Shown here piece after piece: positions 6,633 through 15,496 of a stretch of DNA of 64,000 nucleotides. A program made the position numbers and the translations under genes. Below the pieces are notes generated by a model. The model did no database searches. It was not told the origin of the DNA and saw only the letters and a program-made list of their open reading frames with translations. Each line of letters begins with the position of its first letter. The stretch's first letter is position 1. This DNA comes from Scandinavium vulneris_A (GTDB lineage: Bacteria > Pseudomonadota > Gammaproteobacteria > Enterobacterales > Enterobacteriaceae): the NCBI GenBank assembly GCA_046518185.1, contig JBKGRZ010000007.1, positions 62,001 to 126,000 on the forward strand. Reading direction: 5' to 3'.

Positions 6633-8834
6633 TTAAGGTTTTCGATTAAGCAACCGCAGCGCATTCGCGGTGACCAGCACCGTCGCGCCGGTATCTGCCA
6701 GCACCGCCAGCCACAGACCGGTGATGCCCAGCAGCGTCGTCACCAGGAAAATCCCCTTCAGCCCCAGCGCCAGCGCGATGTTCTGCCGAATATTGGCGCG
6801 GGTGGCGCGGGCCAGGCTTATCATCTGCGCCAGGCCGGTCAGACGGTTGCCGGTCAGCGCCGCATCGGCCGTTTCCAGCGCCACATCGGTGCCGCTGCCC
6901 ATCGCAATACCGATAGTTGAAGCCTTCATCGCCGGGGCATCGTTGATGCCGTCCCCGACCATGGCCAGCGGGGCCTGTGCGTTCAGCGCGGTGACCGCCG
7001 TGACCTTATCCGCAGGCAGCAGCCCGGCGCGGAAATCCAGCCCCAGCTCTTTGGCAATTGCGGCGGCGGCACGCGGGTTGTCACCGGTGAGGATAATCCC
7101 CTGGATGCCCATATCATGCAGGGCGGTGACCGCTTCCTGGGCATCGTCACGCAGGGTATCGCGCAGCGCCAGAATGCCCTGTAGCCTCTGGTTTTTTACC
7201 ACCACCACCACCGTCTGCCCGGCGTCTTCAAGCTGGGTAATCTGCGCGGCGTGTTCTCCGCTCGGGAATTTATCTCCGGCACAAATCAGCACCTTCTCGC
7301 CATCCACGTCCGCTTCGATACCTGACCCGGCCAGCGCGCGCTGGTTCAGGGCCTGGGGCAGGGCAAGCTGACGCGCAGTGGCTTCAGTCACAATCGCCGT
7401 GGCCAGCGGGTGGCTGGAACCCTGTTCTACCGCAGCGGCCAGCGTCAACAGGGACGCTTCCGTTGCACCGTTCAGCGGCACGATAGCGGTTACGCGCGGT
7501 TTACCCACCGTCAGAGTGCCGGTTTTATCAAACGCGATATGCTGAATGCTGCCGAGCTGCTCCAGCGCTGCGCCGCCTTTGATTAACGCCCCTCTGCGCG
7601 CGGCCGCCGCCAGCCCGGAAGTGATCGCCGCCGGGGTGGAAATCACCAGCGCACACGGACAGCCAATCAGCAGCAGGGTCAGGCCTTTGTAGATCCACGG
7701 CTGCCACTCCGCGCCCGCCAGCAGCGGCGGCACAACGGCAACCAGCAGCGCGACCAGCATAATCGCCGGGGTGTAGACGCGGCTGAATTTGTCGATAAAA
7801 CGCTCGATAGGGGCCCGACGCTCTTCTGCTTCTTCAATCAGACGCAGGATGCGGTCGATGGCGCTGTCGCCGGGTTCTGATACCACGCTCAGCTGTACCA
7901 GTCTGTCGACGCTGGTGGCACCCGCCGGAACGGTTTCGCCCTGGCTACGCTCAACCGGCACCGATTCCCCGGTGAGTGCACTTTCATCAAAGCTGGCGAA
8001 CGATGACACCAGGGTGCAATCGGCTGGCAGACGGCCCCCGGCGGCGACTTCAATTACGTCACCCGGGCGTAAGTCGCGCTGGGCCACGGTTTCACGTTGG
8101 CCGTTACGCAGCCGAATGGCGGTGTCGGGTTTGAGGGCCATCAACGCGCTGACGCCTTTGCGGGCGCGGCTGGCGGCCCAGCCTTCAAGACGTTCGCCGA
8201 TGATAAACAGCAGCAGGACCATCGCCGCTTCGGCGGTCGCGCCAATGAACAGCGCCCCGAGGGCCGCCACGCTCATCAGCGTTTCGATGGCAAACCAGCT
8301 GCCGCTTTTTATCAAACGCAGCGCCTGACGGGCGATAGGGAACAGGCCGACCAGGGTGGTAGCGATAAACGCCAGGTTACCCAGCGGATGGTTTGCCTGC
8401 GTCAGACCCCAGCTCAGCGCCATCATCACGACCAGCACCATCAGCGGCAGGTTTTCACGCAGACGCGATGGGGCGGGTTGTTGTGGCGCATCTTCGGCAC
8501 GCAGAGCGTAGCCCGCCTGACTGACCGCGGTTTCAACCTGAGGGCGAATATCATGGTCGGCATCGACCAGCAGTTTTTCGGTGGTGAACAGCACCTGCAC
8601 CTGGCTGACGCCGGGCAGCTGACGCACGGCGTTTTCGACTTTTCGGGCGCAGGCCGCGCAGTCCATGCCGCTGATTAGCCAGCTATAGCGGTGCGCGCTC
8701 TGTGGGGCGGGGAGTTGCTCAGGGACAGAGCAGGTCTCGCCACAGCCGCAGCTCTCTGCGTCGGGTGTGACCGGCTTGAGCTGGAATGAGGCGAACTGGG
8801 GAACCTTTTTGCCATCCGTTTCTGGAGTCGACAT
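6633..8834 (-). CDS. zntA: ZntA, Zn2+/Cd2+/Pb2+-exporting P1B-type ATPase
   Basis: Heavy-metal efflux pump of 733 residues in the inner membrane. In order: a Cys-rich N-terminal extension (Cys29, 31 and 35), a heavy-metal-associated domain with GMDCAAC at 56-62, membrane helices, the actuator motif TGES at about 289-292, the transport-site CPC at 393-395, the phosphorylation motif DKTGTLT starting at Asp437, the hinge GDGINDAP, and a C-terminal helix pair with the ADTGATV segment holding the zinc-coordinating Asp. All functional residues are present. Expression is governed by the ZntR-type promoter just upstream. The gene reads leftward and ends next to the TRAP operon. Confidence 0.97.
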   Translation of the reverse strand: MSTPETDGKKVPQFASFQLKPVTPDAESCGCGETCSVPEQLPAPQSAHRYSWLISGMDCAACARKVENAVRQLPGVSQVQVLFTTEKLLVDADHDIRPQVETAVSQAGYALRAEDAPQQPAPSRLRENLPLMVLVVMMALSWGLTQANHPLGNLAFIATTLVGLFPIARQALRLIKSGSWFAIETLMSVAALGALFIGATAEAAMVLLLFIIGERLEGWAASRARKGVSALMALKPDTAIRLRNGQRETVAQRDLRPGDVIEVAAGGRLPADCTLVSSFASFDESALTGESVPVERSQGETVPAGATSVDRLVQLSVVSEPGDSAIDRILRLIEEAEERRAPIERFIDKFSRVYTPAIMLVALLVAVVPPLLAGAEWQPWIYKGLTLLLIGCPCALVISTPAAITSGLAAAARRGALIKGGAALEQLGSIQHIAFDKTGTLTVGKPRVTAIVPLNGATEASLLTLAAAVEQGSSHPLATAIVTEATARQLALPQALNQRALAGSGIEADVDGEKVLICAGDKFPSGEHAAQITQLEDAGQTVVVVVKNQRLQGILALRDTLRDDAQEAVTALHDMGIQGIILTGDNPRAAAAIAKELGLDFRAGLLPADKVTAVTALNAQAPLAMVGDGINDAPAMKASTIGIAMGSGTDVALETADAALTGNRLTGLAQMISLARATRANIRQNIALALGLKGIFLVTTLLGITGLWLAVLADTGATVLVTANALRLLNRKP

Positions 8835-8873
8835 GGCATTCTCCTGTTAATGATAAAATTCTCAATAACACAG

Positions 8874-8905
8874 AGCATACACTTTGGAGTCGACTCCAGA
8901 GTCAA
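8874..8905 (-). promoter_or_regulatory. zntA promoter with ZntR operator
   Basis: On the minus strand TTGACT (8900-8905) and TATGCT (8874-8879) are separated by 20 bp, the over-long spacer that MerR-family activators untwist. The spacer contains the palindrome CTGGAGTCGACTCCAAAG, close to the known E. coli ZntR site. The promoter lies in the short gap between yhhN and zntA. Confidence 0.9.
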
Positions 8906-8914
8906 GCTTCTTTT

Positions 8915-9541
8915 TTAAAGGTAAAGCGCCCGGACAATCAAAAAGTGTCCGGCGAAGTAGCAGGCCGAAGCAATGGCGGTGTCGGCGCGGAAACGACGAC
9001 GGTAGTGACTGCCCAGCCAGACGATATTGCTCACCAGCAGCAGCGTCGCGCCGAGGAAACTCGACAGCGCGGTATCGACCGGGCGGAAGAACCACAGTTC
9101 CCCGGCCAGCCACACCATCACCAGCGTCATCGCAATAAACGTGCAAATCGGCAGGCGTAATTCCTCAAGCCGTGACCAGATAACGGCGATCAGCAGCCCG
9201 CCAATTACCAGCAGCACCAGCGGCAGCGGCCAGAAGAAGGACAGCGTCATTTGGCTGGCAAACCAAATCGTATACAGCAGATGCGACAGGAAGAAGGCCC
9301 CGATGGCGTACAGCAGGCGTTCACGCGATAACAGCGTCAGCGCATCGCCAATCAGTGACGCACACAGGCCCGCCAGCACCAGGTAGCTGATGGCATTGAA
9401 CATGGGCGCTTGCCAGGCGAGCAGCAGCAACAGGATAAGCGTGACGGGTTTAAACACCCAACGCTGCCACACCGGGCCGCGATAGGACGCATCGACGTAC
9501 AGCCAACCGGATAAACAGACCGCGATAAATGACCACAACAT
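8915..9541 (-). CDS. yhhN: YhhN, TMEM86/lysoplasmalogenase-family membrane protein
   Basis: Membrane protein of 208 residues with seven to eight hydrophobic helices, belonging to the YhhN/TMEM86 family; the animal members hydrolyse lysoplasmalogens, but the bacterial substrate is unproven. The conserved GLCASLIGDALTLL segment (about 58-71) and the HLLYT motif near 100 match the family's proposed catalytic residues (Asp and His within the membrane). Same length as E. coli YhhN. It reads leftward, divergent from yhhM across 140 bp, with the zntA promoter starting immediately after its stop. Confidence 0.93.
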   Translation of the reverse strand: MLWSFIAVCLSGWLYVDASYRGPVWQRWVFKPVTLILLLLLAWQAPMFNAISYLVLAGLCASLIGDALTLLSRERLLYAIGAFFLSHLLYTIWFASQMTLSFFWPLPLVLLVIGGLLIAVIWSRLEELRLPICTFIAMTLVMVWLAGELWFFRPVDTALSSFLGATLLLVSNIVWLGSHYRRRFRADTAIASACYFAGHFLIVRALYL

Positions 9542-9681
9542 AATAAGTCCCTGTATCTGTTATTGATGTATAAGTTCTCTTCAGTTCAGTGTAGTGGCGC
9601 AAGTGGGATGATGGCAATGCCGGGTCGGGCGGGGTATCCTCTTTTGCGCCAATTCTTACCAGACATCAAGAGAACGTTCCA

Positions 9682-10038
9682 ATGAGCAAAATGCCGCTCT
9701 TTTTTGTAATTGTGGTTGCGATTATCGTCGTCGCCGCCTCGTTCCGTTTCGTGCAACAGCGTCGTGAGAAGCTGGAGAACGACGCCGCGCCAGTGCAACA
9801 AAAGCGGGTGGTGGTGACCAATAAGCGGCAAAAAGTGATTAATGAGCGACGTTCGCGCCAGCAAATCGTCGCCCCGGCGGGCAGCGATATCCGGTATGAA
9901 GCGAGCTTTAAGCCGGAAACCGGCGGGCTGGAAGTGACCTTCCGTCTGGAAGAAAAAACCTATGATCGGTTAACGGTCGGGGATAAGGGCACGCTGAGCT
10001 ATAAAGGCTCGCGGTTCGTGTCATTTACCATGCCATGA
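9682..10038 (+). CDS. yhhM: YhhM, DUF2500 family membrane-anchored protein
   Basis: Protein of 118 residues with one N-terminal membrane helix (about 5-22), a basic linker (RRSRQQ and similar) and a small C-terminal beta-rich domain in which GTLSYKGSRFVSF is the family hallmark (DUF2500). Its function is unknown. Position between yhhN and yhhL and its sequence match E. coli yhhM. It is a single gene, likely ended by the GC-rich hairpins at 10045-10100. Confidence 0.9.
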   Translation: MSKMPLFFVIVVAIIVVAASFRFVQQRREKLENDAAPVQQKRVVVTNKRQKVINERRSRQQIVAPAGSDIRYEASFKPETGGLEVTFRLEEKTYDRLTVGDKGTLSYKGSRFVSFTMP

Positions 10039-10044
10039 TGGGGT

Positions 10045-10116
10045 GCCCGGCGGCGTAACGATGCCGGGTCTACGGTATCGGGCGCGGTTGGCGGCCGCGC
10101 ATAAAATCATTTTTTC
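10045..10116 (+). terminator. yhhM terminator region with REP-like palindrome
   Basis: Two hairpins lie between convergent yhhM and yhhL. The first (GCCCGGC with GCCGGGT, 10045-10069) resembles a REP unit. The second (GCGCGG with CCGCGC, 10082-10100) is followed by ATAAAATCATTTTTT, giving a usable intrinsic terminator for yhhM that runs into the yhhL stop codon. Confidence 0.65.
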
Positions 10117-10388
10117 TTCGGCGTCAGTTTCATCTTCTTCTGCCACGCAATCAGCTCAAACACCCCAAACAGAAACACGCGAACCTGTTCGCCCCGGGTC
10201 ATCTGTGGCCCATCTTTCGGCATCGTGGCTTTCAGCAGCGTCATTTGCAGGCCGTGCATCAGGATCATGAAGATCAGTGCCACGTTGACGAAGATATTGA
10301 CCGGAAATTTGAACGGGTGCACCACGTTGAGAACCAGGAAGGCCCAGACGCAAAGCATCAGCAGACGGCCTATATTAAGCAGCATCAT
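10107..10388 (-). CDS. yhhL: YhhL, small DUF1145 family membrane protein
   Basis: Protein of 93 residues with two membrane helices (about 5-20 and 30-50) and a basic C-terminus, DUF1145 family, function unknown. The frame is open back to 10523, but the family protein begins MMLLNIG, which places the start at 10388. This start lies inside the end of rsmD, a 14-base overlap, so translation is probably coupled to rsmD. Matches E. coli YhhL at the same place. Confidence 0.9.
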   Translation of the reverse strand: MMLLNIGRLLMLCVWAFLVLNVVHPFKFPVNIFVNVALIFMILMHGLQMTLLKATMPKDGPQMTRGEQVRVFLFGVFELIAWQKKMKLTPKKK

Positions 10389-10971
10389 TATTTCCTTGTG
10401 CTTTACGGTGATAAAGACGATAAGCGACCTGACCGGCCACCTTCTCGCGGTGTAAATCCCAGTGTGCAGGCACCGGCGGTAGGCCGTTTTCCACTTCGCT
10501 TTCGACGTAGATAAGCGCATCATCCGCCAGCCAGCCCTGGGTTTCCAGCAGATTTAGCGTCTCTTCCAGCAGTCCTTTACGGAACGGCGGGTCGATAAAC
10601 ACCACGTCGTGCGGCGTGCCAGCCTGCGCCAGGAACGTTAAGCTGTTGGTATTCACCACTTTGGCATGGCTGGCGTTCAGCGTCGCGAGGTTTTTTTGTA
10701 GCTGTTGTGCCACGTGGCGTTCCATCTCCAGCAGCGTCGCGCTACCGGCATAACGGGACAGCGCTTCCAGCCCCAGCGCGCCGCTTCCGGCGAAACAGTC
10801 GAGGCAGCGGGCATCGACCATATGCGGCGCAAGCCAGTTAAACAGCGTCTCGCGGACGCGGTCGGTGGTCGGGCGCAGGCCTGGGCTGTCGGGTACCGGG
10901 AGCTTACGGCCCCGCCATTGCCCGCCTATAATGCGGATTTGGCCGCTGCCGGAGTGGTTTGGTTTTTTCAT
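10375..10971 (-). CDS. rsmD: RsmD, 16S rRNA m2G966 methyltransferase
   Basis: SAM-dependent methyltransferase of 198 residues that modifies G966 of 16S rRNA in the assembled small subunit. Visible are the basic N-terminal segment RIIGGQWRGRKL, the SAM-binding motif DCFAGSGALGLEAL (about 58-71) and the catalytic DPPF of the N6/N2 methylase class near residue 128. Length equals the E. coli protein. It is divergent from ftsY, with about 150 bp between them, and is co-transcribed with the overlapping yhhL. Confidence 0.97.
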   Translation of the reverse strand: MKKPNHSGSGQIRIIGGQWRGRKLPVPDSPGLRPTTDRVRETLFNWLAPHMVDARCLDCFAGSGALGLEALSRYAGSATLLEMERHVAQQLQKNLATLNASHAKVVNTNSLTFLAQAGTPHDVVFIDPPFRKGLLEETLNLLETQGWLADDALIYVESEVENGLPPVPAHWDLHREKVAGQVAYRLYHRKAQGNNDAA

Positions 10972-11119
10972 ATCTATGCTCAGCTCAATGCCGGATTACT
11001 CTTCCAGGCGGTGATGCGCGTTAAGTTAAGTGATAGACTATTTCATCATTTTTTTAGCTTCCATGTACATAGCGCAGTGACGCAGTACCGGGAATCAACA
11101 GCGAAGAGCGTGGTCGCAA

Positions 11120-12646
11120 ATGGCAAAAGATAAAAAAAGAGGCTTTTTCTCCTGGCTGGGCTTTGGACAGAAAGAAGAAGAGCAGCAGCAGGAAGCCGAA
11201 CAGCAGCAAAGCGAAGCGCAGCAGGCACCTGTAGAACCGGTTATCGAACAGGAAACTGTTGAAGATATCGCCGTTGAGCCCGTCGCCGAAGCGGAACAGA
11301 AAGCGGAAGCGGAAGTCACTGCGCACAGTGAAACCGAAACTCAGGCGTTTGCCGACGACGTTGTTGAGGTGACCGAAGAGGTTGTTCACAGCGCCGCGCC
11401 GCAGCCCGTCGAGCCGGAAGAGGTCATCGTTGAGGCTGAAGCTGTGGTTCACGTTGAGGCTGAGCCAGAAGCTGAACCCGAGCCAGAAGTCGAACCCGAA
11501 GTCGAGCCCGAAGCCGTTATTGACGAAGTTGTCGAAGCCGTCATCCTGGAAGATGTGCTCCCGGAAGACGAACTTGCGGAAGACGAACTGAGCGACGAAG
11601 AACTCGAAGCCCAGGCCCTGGCCGCCGCGGATGCCGCGGAAAACGCCATTGACGCGCCGCAAGAAACGGTTGAAGAAGACGCCGAAGAACCTGCGCAGCC
11701 ACAGCAGGAGCAGGAACGCCCAACCAAAGAGGGCTTCTTCGCGCGGCTCAAACGCAGCCTGCTAAAAACCAAAGAAAATCTCGGTTCCGGATTTATCAGC
11801 CTGTTCCGCGGCAAGAAAATCGATGATGATCTGTTCGAAGAACTGGAAGAACAGCTGCTGATTGCCGATGTCGGCGTGGACACCACCCGTAAAATCATCG
11901 CCAATCTGACCGAAGGCGCGAGCCGCAAACAGCTGCGCGATGCCGAAGCGCTGTACGGTCTGCTGAAAGATGAAATGGGCGAAATCCTCGCAAAAGTGGA
12001 TGAACCGCTTAATATTGAAGGCAAATCCCCGTTTGTTATTCTGATGGTCGGCGTCAACGGGGTGGGCAAAACCACCACTATCGGCAAGCTGGCGCGTCAG
12101 TTTGAGCAGCAGGGTAAATCGGTGATGCTGGCGGCGGGCGATACCTTCCGTGCCGCAGCGGTTGAGCAGCTCCAGGTCTGGGGCCAGCGCAACGACATTC
12201 CGGTAATTGCGCAGCACACCGGCGCAGATTCCGCATCGGTCATTTTCGATGCGATTCAGGCGGCGAAAGCGCGTAACGTTGATGTGCTGATCGCCGACAC
12301 CGCAGGGCGTTTGCAGAACAAATCGCACCTGATGGAAGAGTTGAAGAAAATCGTCCGCGTGATGAAAAAACTGGACGAAGAAGCACCGCATGAAATTATG
12401 CTGACGCTGGATGCCAGCACCGGTCAGAATGCCATCAGTCAGGCGAAGCTGTTCCATGAAGCGGTTGGGCTGACGGGCATCACATTGACTAAACTGGACG
12501 GGACCGCCAAGGGTGGCGTTATCTTCTCGGTGGCCGATCAGTTCGGAATTCCGATTCGCTACATTGGCGTGGGCGAACGTATCGAAGATTTACGTCCGTT
12601 TAAATCGGACGATTTTATTGAGGCACTTTTTGCCCGAGAGGACTAA
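11120..12646 (+). CDS. ftsY: FtsY, signal recognition particle receptor GTPase
   Basis: SRP receptor of 508 residues, docking ribosome-nascent-chain complexes at the SecYEG translocon. The N-terminus carries a short basic membrane-targeting helix (KKRGFFSWL, about 5-13), then a long acidic A domain to about residue 195, then the N domain and the G domain with P-loop GVNGVGKTT starting at Gly311, the DTFRAAA loop, DTAGR and TKLDG. The A domain is about ten residues longer than in E. coli and includes a run of Glu-Pro/Val repeats around residues 113-132. It heads the conserved ftsY-ftsE-ftsX operon; ftsE starts two bases after its stop. Confidence 0.98.
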   Translation: MAKDKKRGFFSWLGFGQKEEEQQQEAEQQQSEAQQAPVEPVIEQETVEDIAVEPVAEAEQKAEAEVTAHSETETQAFADDVVEVTEEVVHSAAPQPVEPEEVIVEAEAVVHVEAEPEAEPEPEVEPEVEPEAVIDEVVEAVILEDVLPEDELAEDELSDEELEAQALAAADAAENAIDAPQETVEEDAEEPAQPQQEQERPTKEGFFARLKRSLLKTKENLGSGFISLFRGKKIDDDLFEELEEQLLIADVGVDTTRKIIANLTEGASRKQLRDAEALYGLLKDEMGEILAKVDEPLNIEGKSPFVILMVGVNGVGKTTTIGKLARQFEQQGKSVMLAAGDTFRAAAVEQLQVWGQRNDIPVIAQHTGADSASVIFDAIQAAKARNVDVLIADTAGRLQNKSHLMEELKKIVRVMKKLDEEAPHEIMLTLDASTGQNAISQAKLFHEAVGLTGITLTKLDGTAKGGVIFSVADQFGIPIRYIGVGERIEDLRPFKSDDFIEALFARED

Positions 12647-12648
12647 CA

Positions 12649-13314
12649 ATGATTCGCTTTGAACAAGTCAGCAAAGCCTATCTCGGTGGGAGACAAGCGC
12701 TGCAGGGGATTAACTTCCAGCTGCAGCCGGGTGAGATGGCCTTTCTGACCGGCCACTCCGGCGCGGGGAAAAGTACCCTGCTGAAGCTCATATGCGGTAT
12801 CGAGCGCCCAAGCACCGGGAAAATCTGGTTCGGCGGGCATGACATCAGCCGTCTGAAAAGCCGCGAAGTGCCGTTCCTGCGTCGTCAGATTGGGATGATT
12901 TTCCAGGATCACCACCTGCTGATGGACCGCACCGTGTTCGATAACGTGGCGATCCCGCTGATTATCGCCGGGGCGAGTTTCGATGATATCCGCCGTCGCG
13001 TATCGGCGGCGTTGGATAAAGTCGGGCTGCTCGACAAAGCGAAGAACCTGCCTATTCAGCTCTCAGGCGGGGAGCAGCAGCGCGTGGGCATCGCCCGTGC
13101 GGTGGTGAACAAACCCGCGGTGCTGCTGGCGGATGAACCGACCGGTAACCTCGATGAGGCGTTGTCGGAAGGTATTCTGCGCCTGTTTGAAGAGTTTAAC
13201 CGCGTTGGGGTGACGGTGCTGATGGCCACCCACGATCTGGGCCTGATCTCCAGCCGCTCATACCGTATGCTGACCCTCAGCGACGGGCATTTGCACGGAG
13301 GCTACGGTGAATAA
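12649..13314 (+). CDS. ftsE: FtsE, ATP-binding subunit of the divisome FtsEX complex
   Basis: ABC-type ATPase of 221 residues. With FtsX it acts at the septum, linking cytoplasmic FtsZ/FtsA to periplasmic EnvC, the activator of cell-wall amidases. Walker A GHSGAGKST is at 35-43, the signature LSGGEQQR at 138-145, and Walker B VLLADEP at about 158-164 with the expected Glu. Full length. It is translationally packed in the operon: two bases after ftsY and overlapping ftsX by 8. Confidence 0.98.
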   Translation: MIRFEQVSKAYLGGRQALQGINFQLQPGEMAFLTGHSGAGKSTLLKLICGIERPSTGKIWFGGHDISRLKSREVPFLRRQIGMIFQDHHLLMDRTVFDNVAIPLIIAGASFDDIRRRVSAALDKVGLLDKAKNLPIQLSGGEQQRVGIARAVVNKPAVLLADEPTGNLDEALSEGILRLFEEFNRVGVTVLMATHDLGLISSRSYRMLTLSDGHLHGGYGE

Positions 13315-14362
13315 ACGCGACGCGATGAACCACATCCGCCAGTTCGGCAACCGCTTTGACCGGTTGCGTAACGGCGGTGGCACCGGTCACAACGGCGGCA
13401 ATGCGCCGAAACGTGCGAAACCGGCCCCGAAGCCGAACTCACGCAAAACCAACGTCTTTAACGAACAGGTACGTTACGCGTTTAACGGCGCGTTGCAGGA
13501 CCTCAAAAGTAAACCGATCGCCACGTTCCTGACGGTGATGGTGATCGCCATCTCCCTGACGCTGCCGAGCGTCTGCTATATGGTTTACAAGAACGTGAAT
13601 ACCGCGGCCTCACAGTATTATCCGTCGCCGCAAATCACGGTCTATCTCGAAAAAACGCTGGACGATGACGCTGCGGCGAGAGTCGTAGGGCAGCTGCAGG
13701 CCGAGCAGGGCGTGGACAAAGTGAATTACCTGTCCCGTGATGAAGCATTGGGTGAGTTCCGCAATTGGTCAGGCTTTGGCGGCGCGCTGGATATGCTTGA
13801 AGAGAACCCGCTGCCTGCGGTGGCGGTGGTCATTCCTAAGCTTAATTTCCAGGGCACCGATTCGCTGAACACCCTGCGCGATCGCGTATCCCGCATTCAG
13901 GGCGTGGATGAAGTGCGGATGGATGACAGTTGGTTTGCCCGTTTGTCTTCCATCACCGGCCTGGTCGGACGCGTGGCGGCAATGATTGGCGTGCTAATGG
14001 TGGCGGCGGTCTTCCTCGTCATCGGTAACAGCGTGCGTCTGAGCATCTTCGCCCGTCGGGATACCATTAACGTGCAGAAACTGATTGGCGCGACCGACGG
14101 TTTCATCCTGCGTCCATTCCTGTATGGCGGGGCGCTGCTTGGTTTCTCCGGGGCGTTCCTGTCGTTGATTCTGTCTGAAATTCTGGTGCTGCGTTTGTCA
14201 TCGGCGGTCACCGAAGTCGCCAAGGTCTTCGGCACCCAGTTTGAACTCAGCGGCTTAGGTCTCGACGAGTGTCTGCTGATGCTGATTGTCTGCTCGATGA
14301 TCGGCTGGGTAGCCGCCTGGCTGGCGACGGTTCAACATTTACGCCACTTTACGCCGGAATAA
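13307..14362 (+). CDS. ftsX: FtsX, membrane subunit of the divisome FtsEX complex
   Basis: Integral membrane protein of 351 residues with the FtsX/MacB-like topology: a cytoplasmic basic N-tail, one helix near 75-95, a large periplasmic loop (about 95-220) that contacts EnvC, and three C-terminal helices. The start is GTG at 13307, eight bases inside ftsE; the encoded NKRDAMNHIRQFG beginning matches E. coli, whereas the later ATG at 13325 would remove conserved residues. It ends the ftsYEX operon and is followed by a long-looped hairpin. Confidence 0.97.
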   Translation: MNKRDAMNHIRQFGNRFDRLRNGGGTGHNGGNAPKRAKPAPKPNSRKTNVFNEQVRYAFNGALQDLKSKPIATFLTVMVIAISLTLPSVCYMVYKNVNTAASQYYPSPQITVYLEKTLDDDAAARVVGQLQAEQGVDKVNYLSRDEALGEFRNWSGFGGALDMLEENPLPAVAVVIPKLNFQGTDSLNTLRDRVSRIQGVDEVRMDDSWFARLSSITGLVGRVAAMIGVLMVAAVFLVIGNSVRLSIFARRDTINVQKLIGATDGFILRPFLYGGALLGFSGAFLSLILSEILVLRLSSAVTEVAKVFGTQFELSGLGLDECLLMLIVCSMIGWVAAWLATVQHLRHFTPE

Positions 14363-14379
14363 AAAAAGTCTGATATACT

Positions 14380-14424
14380 CTCTCCCTGCTGCAAAGAAGA
14401 TTCCTGTTCGCAGGGAGAGTTTCA
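14380..14424 (+). terminator. Hairpin after ftsX
   Basis: CTCTCCCTGC pairs perfectly with GCAGGGAGAG across about 20 bases of loop, followed by TTTC. It lies 18 bases beyond the ftsX stop. The large loop and short T-run make it a modest terminator, so some read-through into rpoH is possible. Confidence 0.55.
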
Positions 14425-14503
14425 AAACCCATCTGCTTTCCCTGTCCAAACGTTATCATCGTGATGTCACATTTTGTGCGTAATCTATTCACACCGTTGC
14501 ATG

Positions 14504-14530
14504 GAACTTGTGGATAACATCACTGTCTGA
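14504..14530 (+). promoter_or_regulatory. Sigma-E promoter of rpoH (P3-like)
   Basis: GAACTT (14504-14509), a 16-bp spacer and TCTGA (14526-14530) fit the sigma-E consensus and closely resemble the E. coli rpoH P3 promoter I remember. It lets RpoE drive sigma-32 synthesis at extreme heat. The spacer begins with a DnaA box. Confidence 0.85.
14509..14517 (-). promoter_or_regulatory. DnaA box inside the rpoH sigma-E promoter
   Basis: The minus strand reads TTATCCACA, a perfect DnaA box, starting on the last base of the sigma-E -35 element. DnaA is known to bind and repress rpoH promoters in E. coli, and this arrangement is kept here. Confidence 0.8.
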
Positions 14531-14628
14531 TAAAAATGTGAATGTTAATCTCGCTGCACGAAACAACTGGCCCGAAAGTTGCCTGATGGGAACGTAGCAC
14601 GGCCAGGACGTAAATTGAGAGGACTTGA

Positions 14629-15483
14629 ATGACCAAAGATATGCAAACTTTAGCTTTAGCCCCTGTTGGCAACCTGGATTCCTATATCCGGGCGGCAAAC
14701 GCATGGCCGATGTTGACGGCTGATGAAGAACGGGCACTGGCGGAAAAGCTGCATTACCAGGGCGATCTGGAAGCAGCGAAGACGCTGATCCTGTCTCACC
14801 TGCGCTTTGTTGTTCACGTTGCTCGTAACTACTCTGGCTACGGCCTGCCGCAGGCGGATTTGATTCAGGAAGGTAACATCGGCCTGATGAAAGCCGTGCG
14901 CCGCTTCAACCCTGAAGTGGGTGTGCGTCTGGTCTCTTTCGCCGTGCACTGGATCAAAGCCGAAATTCATGAATACGTTCTGCGTAACTGGCGTATCGTG
15001 AAAGTCGCAACCACCAAAGCACAGCGTAAGCTGTTCTTTAACCTGCGTAAAACCAAGCAGCGTCTGGGCTGGTTTAATCAGGATGAAGTCGAAATGGTGG
15101 CGCGTGAACTGGGCGTATCCAGCAAAGACGTGCGTGAAATGGAATCGCGAATGTCCGCACAGGACATGGCGTTTGATATGTCGTCTGACGATGATTCCGA
15201 AAGCAATTCTGTCGCACCGGTGCTCTACCTTCAGGATAAATCGTCTAACTTTGCCGACGGCATTGAAGACGACAACTGGGAAGAGCAGGCCGCGAACAAA
15301 CTGACTCACGCGATGGAAGGCCTGGACGAACGTAGCCAGGATATCATTCGCGCCCGCTGGCTGGACGAAGACAACAAGTCCACGCTGCAGGAGCTGGCTG
15401 ACCGCTATGGCGTGTCCGCAGAGCGTGTGCGTCAGCTTGAAAAGAACGCAATGAAAAAATTGCGTATGGCGATCGAAGCGTAA
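14629..15483 (+). CDS. rpoH: RpoH, heat-shock sigma factor sigma-32
   Basis: Alternative sigma factor of 284 residues that directs RNA polymerase to heat-shock promoters. Regions 2.1-2.4 span about 50-125 (LIQEGNIGLMKAV core), the RpoH box QRKLFFNLRK is at about 131-140, and region 4.2 with the helix-turn-helix LQELADRYGVSAERVRQLE lies near 255-273. Same length as E. coli. A 146-residue stretch between ftsX and the ATG holds the sigma-E promoter and leaves room for others; in E. coli the 5' coding region forms an RNA thermometer, and the same start region (ATGACCAAAGATATG) is present here. RBS GAGAGGA precedes the ATG. Confidence 0.98.
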   Translation: MTKDMQTLALAPVGNLDSYIRAANAWPMLTADEERALAEKLHYQGDLEAAKTLILSHLRFVVHVARNYSGYGLPQADLIQEGNIGLMKAVRRFNPEVGVRLVSFAVHWIKAEIHEYVLRNWRIVKVATTKAQRKLFFNLRKTKQRLGWFNQDEVEMVARELGVSSKDVREMESRMSAQDMAFDMSSDDDSESNSVAPVLYLQDKSSNFADGIEDDNWEEQAANKLTHAMEGLDERSQDIIRARWLDEDNKSTLQELADRYGVSAERVRQLEKNAMKKLRMAIEA

Positions 15484-15496
15484 TTCGAATGCTAAA

